Source of the DNA: Sphingorhabdus sp.
Lineage (GTDB): Bacteria; Pseudomonadota; Alphaproteobacteria; Sphingomonadales; Sphingomonadaceae
Assembly (NCBI GenBank): GCA_028279555.1
Contig: JANQNO010000002.1
Span: 372,001-436,000, forward strand
DNA length: 64,000 nucleotides
Direction: 5' to 3'
This document shows, piece after piece, positions 63,625 to 64,000 of this stretch. Within the stretch, counting starts at the first letter, position 1. Every line of letters starts with the position of its first letter. The notes under the pieces were generated by a model, which saw only the letters and a program-made list of their open reading frames with translations, was not told the origin of the DNA and did no database searches. The translations under genes were made by a program, and so were the position numbers.

Positions 63625-64000
63625 ATGAAATCGGACTTCAAGACATTCTTCGCATCCGCCCTCTCCATTTTTGCTATGGCCTTGGCGATACCGGGCGCTG
63701 CCCATGCACAAGAAATGCTCAGTTCCCCCGAACCGCACGAAGAAGCCGGTCCGCCCGAACCCAAGCCGGTCGAGATCGAGCAGGCCGCAACCAAAGACAT
63801 TGATCCTGCCCTCTGGGTGGTCAAGGATGCCGACACAACGATCTATCTTTTCGGAACCGTGCATGTGCTGCGCCCCGGGCTCGGCTGGCTGGACGAAGCG
63901 GTGAAGGATGCCTTCGACAAGTCGGACAAGCTCGTCCTGGAAATTGTCGATCCCGCGCCTGCAGAGGCGCAAAAGCTGTTTGGCAAATATGCGCCAGACG
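63625..64000 (+). CDS. TraB/GumN-family protein, truncated by window end
   Basis: Signal peptide, then PALWVVKDADTTIYLFGTVHVLRPGLGWLDEAVKDAFDKSDKLVLEI. Confidence 0.85.
   Translation, partial: MKSDFKTFFASALSIFAMALAIPGAAHAQEMLSSPEPHEEAGPPEPKPVEIEQAATKDIDPALWVVKDADTTIYLFGTVHVLRPGLGWLDEAVKDAFDKSDKLVLEIVDPAPAEAQKLFGKYAPD

Overview
The window is a 64 kb alphaproteobacterial segment, sphingomonad-like by gene content. I assigned proteins by reading motifs in the supplied translations; no searches were run. Positions 1-23.2 kb are mostly ordinary chromosomal genes: an S9 peptidase cut by the window edge, a sulfotransferase-like protein, a PKHD-type dioxygenase, FolE, a transaldolase-family protein, SDRs, an alkyl-sulfatase-like MBL protein, a DUF4197 protein, PriA, a trypsin-like protease, a phytoene-desaturase-like oxidoreductase, a transketolase/PDH-E1-like protein, an AHL-lactonase-like MBL protein, a thiolase and two acyl-CoA dehydrogenases. 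From about 23.5 to 62.3 kb there is a complete-looking extracellular contractile injection system (eCIS, PVC/Afp-type). It has a DUF4255 cap, two sheath/tube pairs, a gp53-like tube protein with a silk-like repeat, separate gp27-like hub and gpV/gp5-like spike genes, gp25, gpJ and gpI-like baseplate proteins, accessory proteins and an AAA+ ATPase. It ends in a 2762-aa polymorphic-toxin-like protein followed directly by a candidate immunity gene. The most notable points are: (i) a consensus sigma-54 promoter with repeated upstream activator-like sites between a PspF-like activator and the first eCIS gene, suggesting one ~37.7 kb sigma-54-dependent operon; (ii) the giant cargo candidate, which combines annexin-like repeats, a hydrophobic segment, an HxHP domain, an ADP-ribosyltransferase-like domain and a C-terminal PD-(D/E)XK-like nuclease, with a directly adjacent immunity-like ORF, which is unexpected for an eCIS; (iii) a 12x8-aa Gly/Ala/Ser/Phe repeat in a tube/baseplate protein. 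Downstream is an XRE-regulated small membrane-protein operon behind a phased array of operator-like palindromes. The window ends inside a TraB/GumN-family gene.
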